This document shows, in pieces, positions 63,825-64,000 of a stretch of 64,000 bases of DNA. The DNA is from Agrostemma githago. Lineage: Eukaryota; Streptophyta; Magnoliopsida; Caryophyllales; Caryophyllaceae. The stretch spans positions 10,637,081-10,701,080 of the forward strand of contig OY288262.1 of assembly GCA_958450325.1 (NCBI GenBank), given 5' to 3'. Made by a program: the position numbers and the translations under genes. Below the pieces are notes generated by a model, which saw only the letters and a list, made by a program, of their open reading frames with translations, made no database searches and was not told the origin of the DNA. Each line of letters opens with the position of its first letter. The stretch's first letter is position 1.

Positions 63825-64000
63825 ATGGCAACGAATGAAGTGTACTACACCGGTCCTTGTACGGTTGTGCTTGCAGGGATGCCATCTAATGTGAGGAATC
63901 GCCAACTTGTGAGTAGAACATTCAGTAGGGTCAAGGACTATCTCCAAGGCAGGGGGTTCGAAGTGAAGAAGATTAAATCCCTCTGGAATCAGGCTGAGTT
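63825..64000 (+). CDS. Unidentified gene, 5' end only
   Basis: The ATG at 63825 opens a frame of 58 codons that runs off the window: MATNEVYYTGPCTVVLAGMP.. then SNVRNRQLVSRTFSRVKDYL and so on. I do not recognise the family. The start is supported by the TATA box at 63750, an A-rich context (CTAAATATGG) and a clean frame. It lies just outside the MULE, so it is probably a host gene, though another transposon gene cannot be excluded. Confidence 0.5.
   Translation, partial: MATNEVYYTGPCTVVLAGMPSNVRNRQLVSRTFSRVKDYLQGRGFEVKKIKSLWNQAE

Overview
The window looks like nuclear DNA of a flowering plant: AT-rich introns and intergenic sequence, GT-AG introns, Stowaway and hAT MITEs, and LTR retrotransposons of the Tat (Ogre/Retand), Athila and copia types. 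Most of the 64 kb is nested transposable elements. The species cannot be fixed from the sequence; a eudicot, perhaps Caryophyllales, is only a guess.

Region by region. (1) 109-9329, minus strand: a decayed multi-exon gene ending in a Ulp1-type (C48) cysteine protease domain. A 3.9-kb non-autonomous CACTA element (3124-7027, GTA target duplication) sits inside a coding exon, and one ~25-bp minisatellite family fills three of the gene's introns. (2) 9330-12787: AT-rich sequence with microsatellites, a Stowaway MITE, and the 3' end of a LINE-like reverse transcriptase carrying two nonsense codons. (3) 12788-20284: a non-autonomous Ogre-like LTR element with a truncated 5' LTR, tRNA-Arg-type PBS, full 3' LTR and no recognisable gag-pol. 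(4) 20285-24407, minus strand: an Athila-type gag-protease fragment with its 5' LTR, abutting the last part of a Helitron helicase. (5) 24408-40549: the rest of that Helitron, namely the helicase C-terminus, a nine-exon RPA-like gene and a textbook hairpin-CTAG 3' end. A full-length 10.7-kb Tat/Retand-type element (27016-37749, TSD TGTAC) lies in intron 1 of the RPA-like gene. (6) 40550-44790: MITEs, a large TIR element with an internal tandem array, and hAT elements built of GGGTC-type repeats. (7) 45018-47222: the only intact ordinary host gene, an intronless DUF4220/DUF594 membrane protein. (8) 47223-50350: TIR elements, a hAT MITE with a perfect 8-bp TSD, AT microsatellites and a copia RNase H remnant. 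(9) About 50350-63530: a MULE whose transposase gene is split by a second Tat-type element (52597-61048) that has lost its 5' LTR and gag but keeps an uninterrupted RT-RNase H-integrase ORF. (10) 63825-64000: the first 58 codons of an unidentified gene with a TATA box and telobox motifs.

The most interesting feature is the antisense coding capacity at the 3' end of both Tat elements. In each, a spliced minus-strand gene lies between integrase and the 3' LTR, with 4 exons in one element and 2 in the other, and every exon junction is in phase. Its product has a 'putative gypsy-type transposon' domain followed by a coiled coil. The second element also has a further antisense ORF with its own TATA box, encoding an Arg-rich, Cys-cluster, acidic-tail protein I do not recognise. 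Antisense ORFs are known for this lineage; the phase-consistent intron models, the separate promoters and the third ORF deserve checking.

All boundaries and families were read by eye. Family names rest on remembered motifs, not on database searches.
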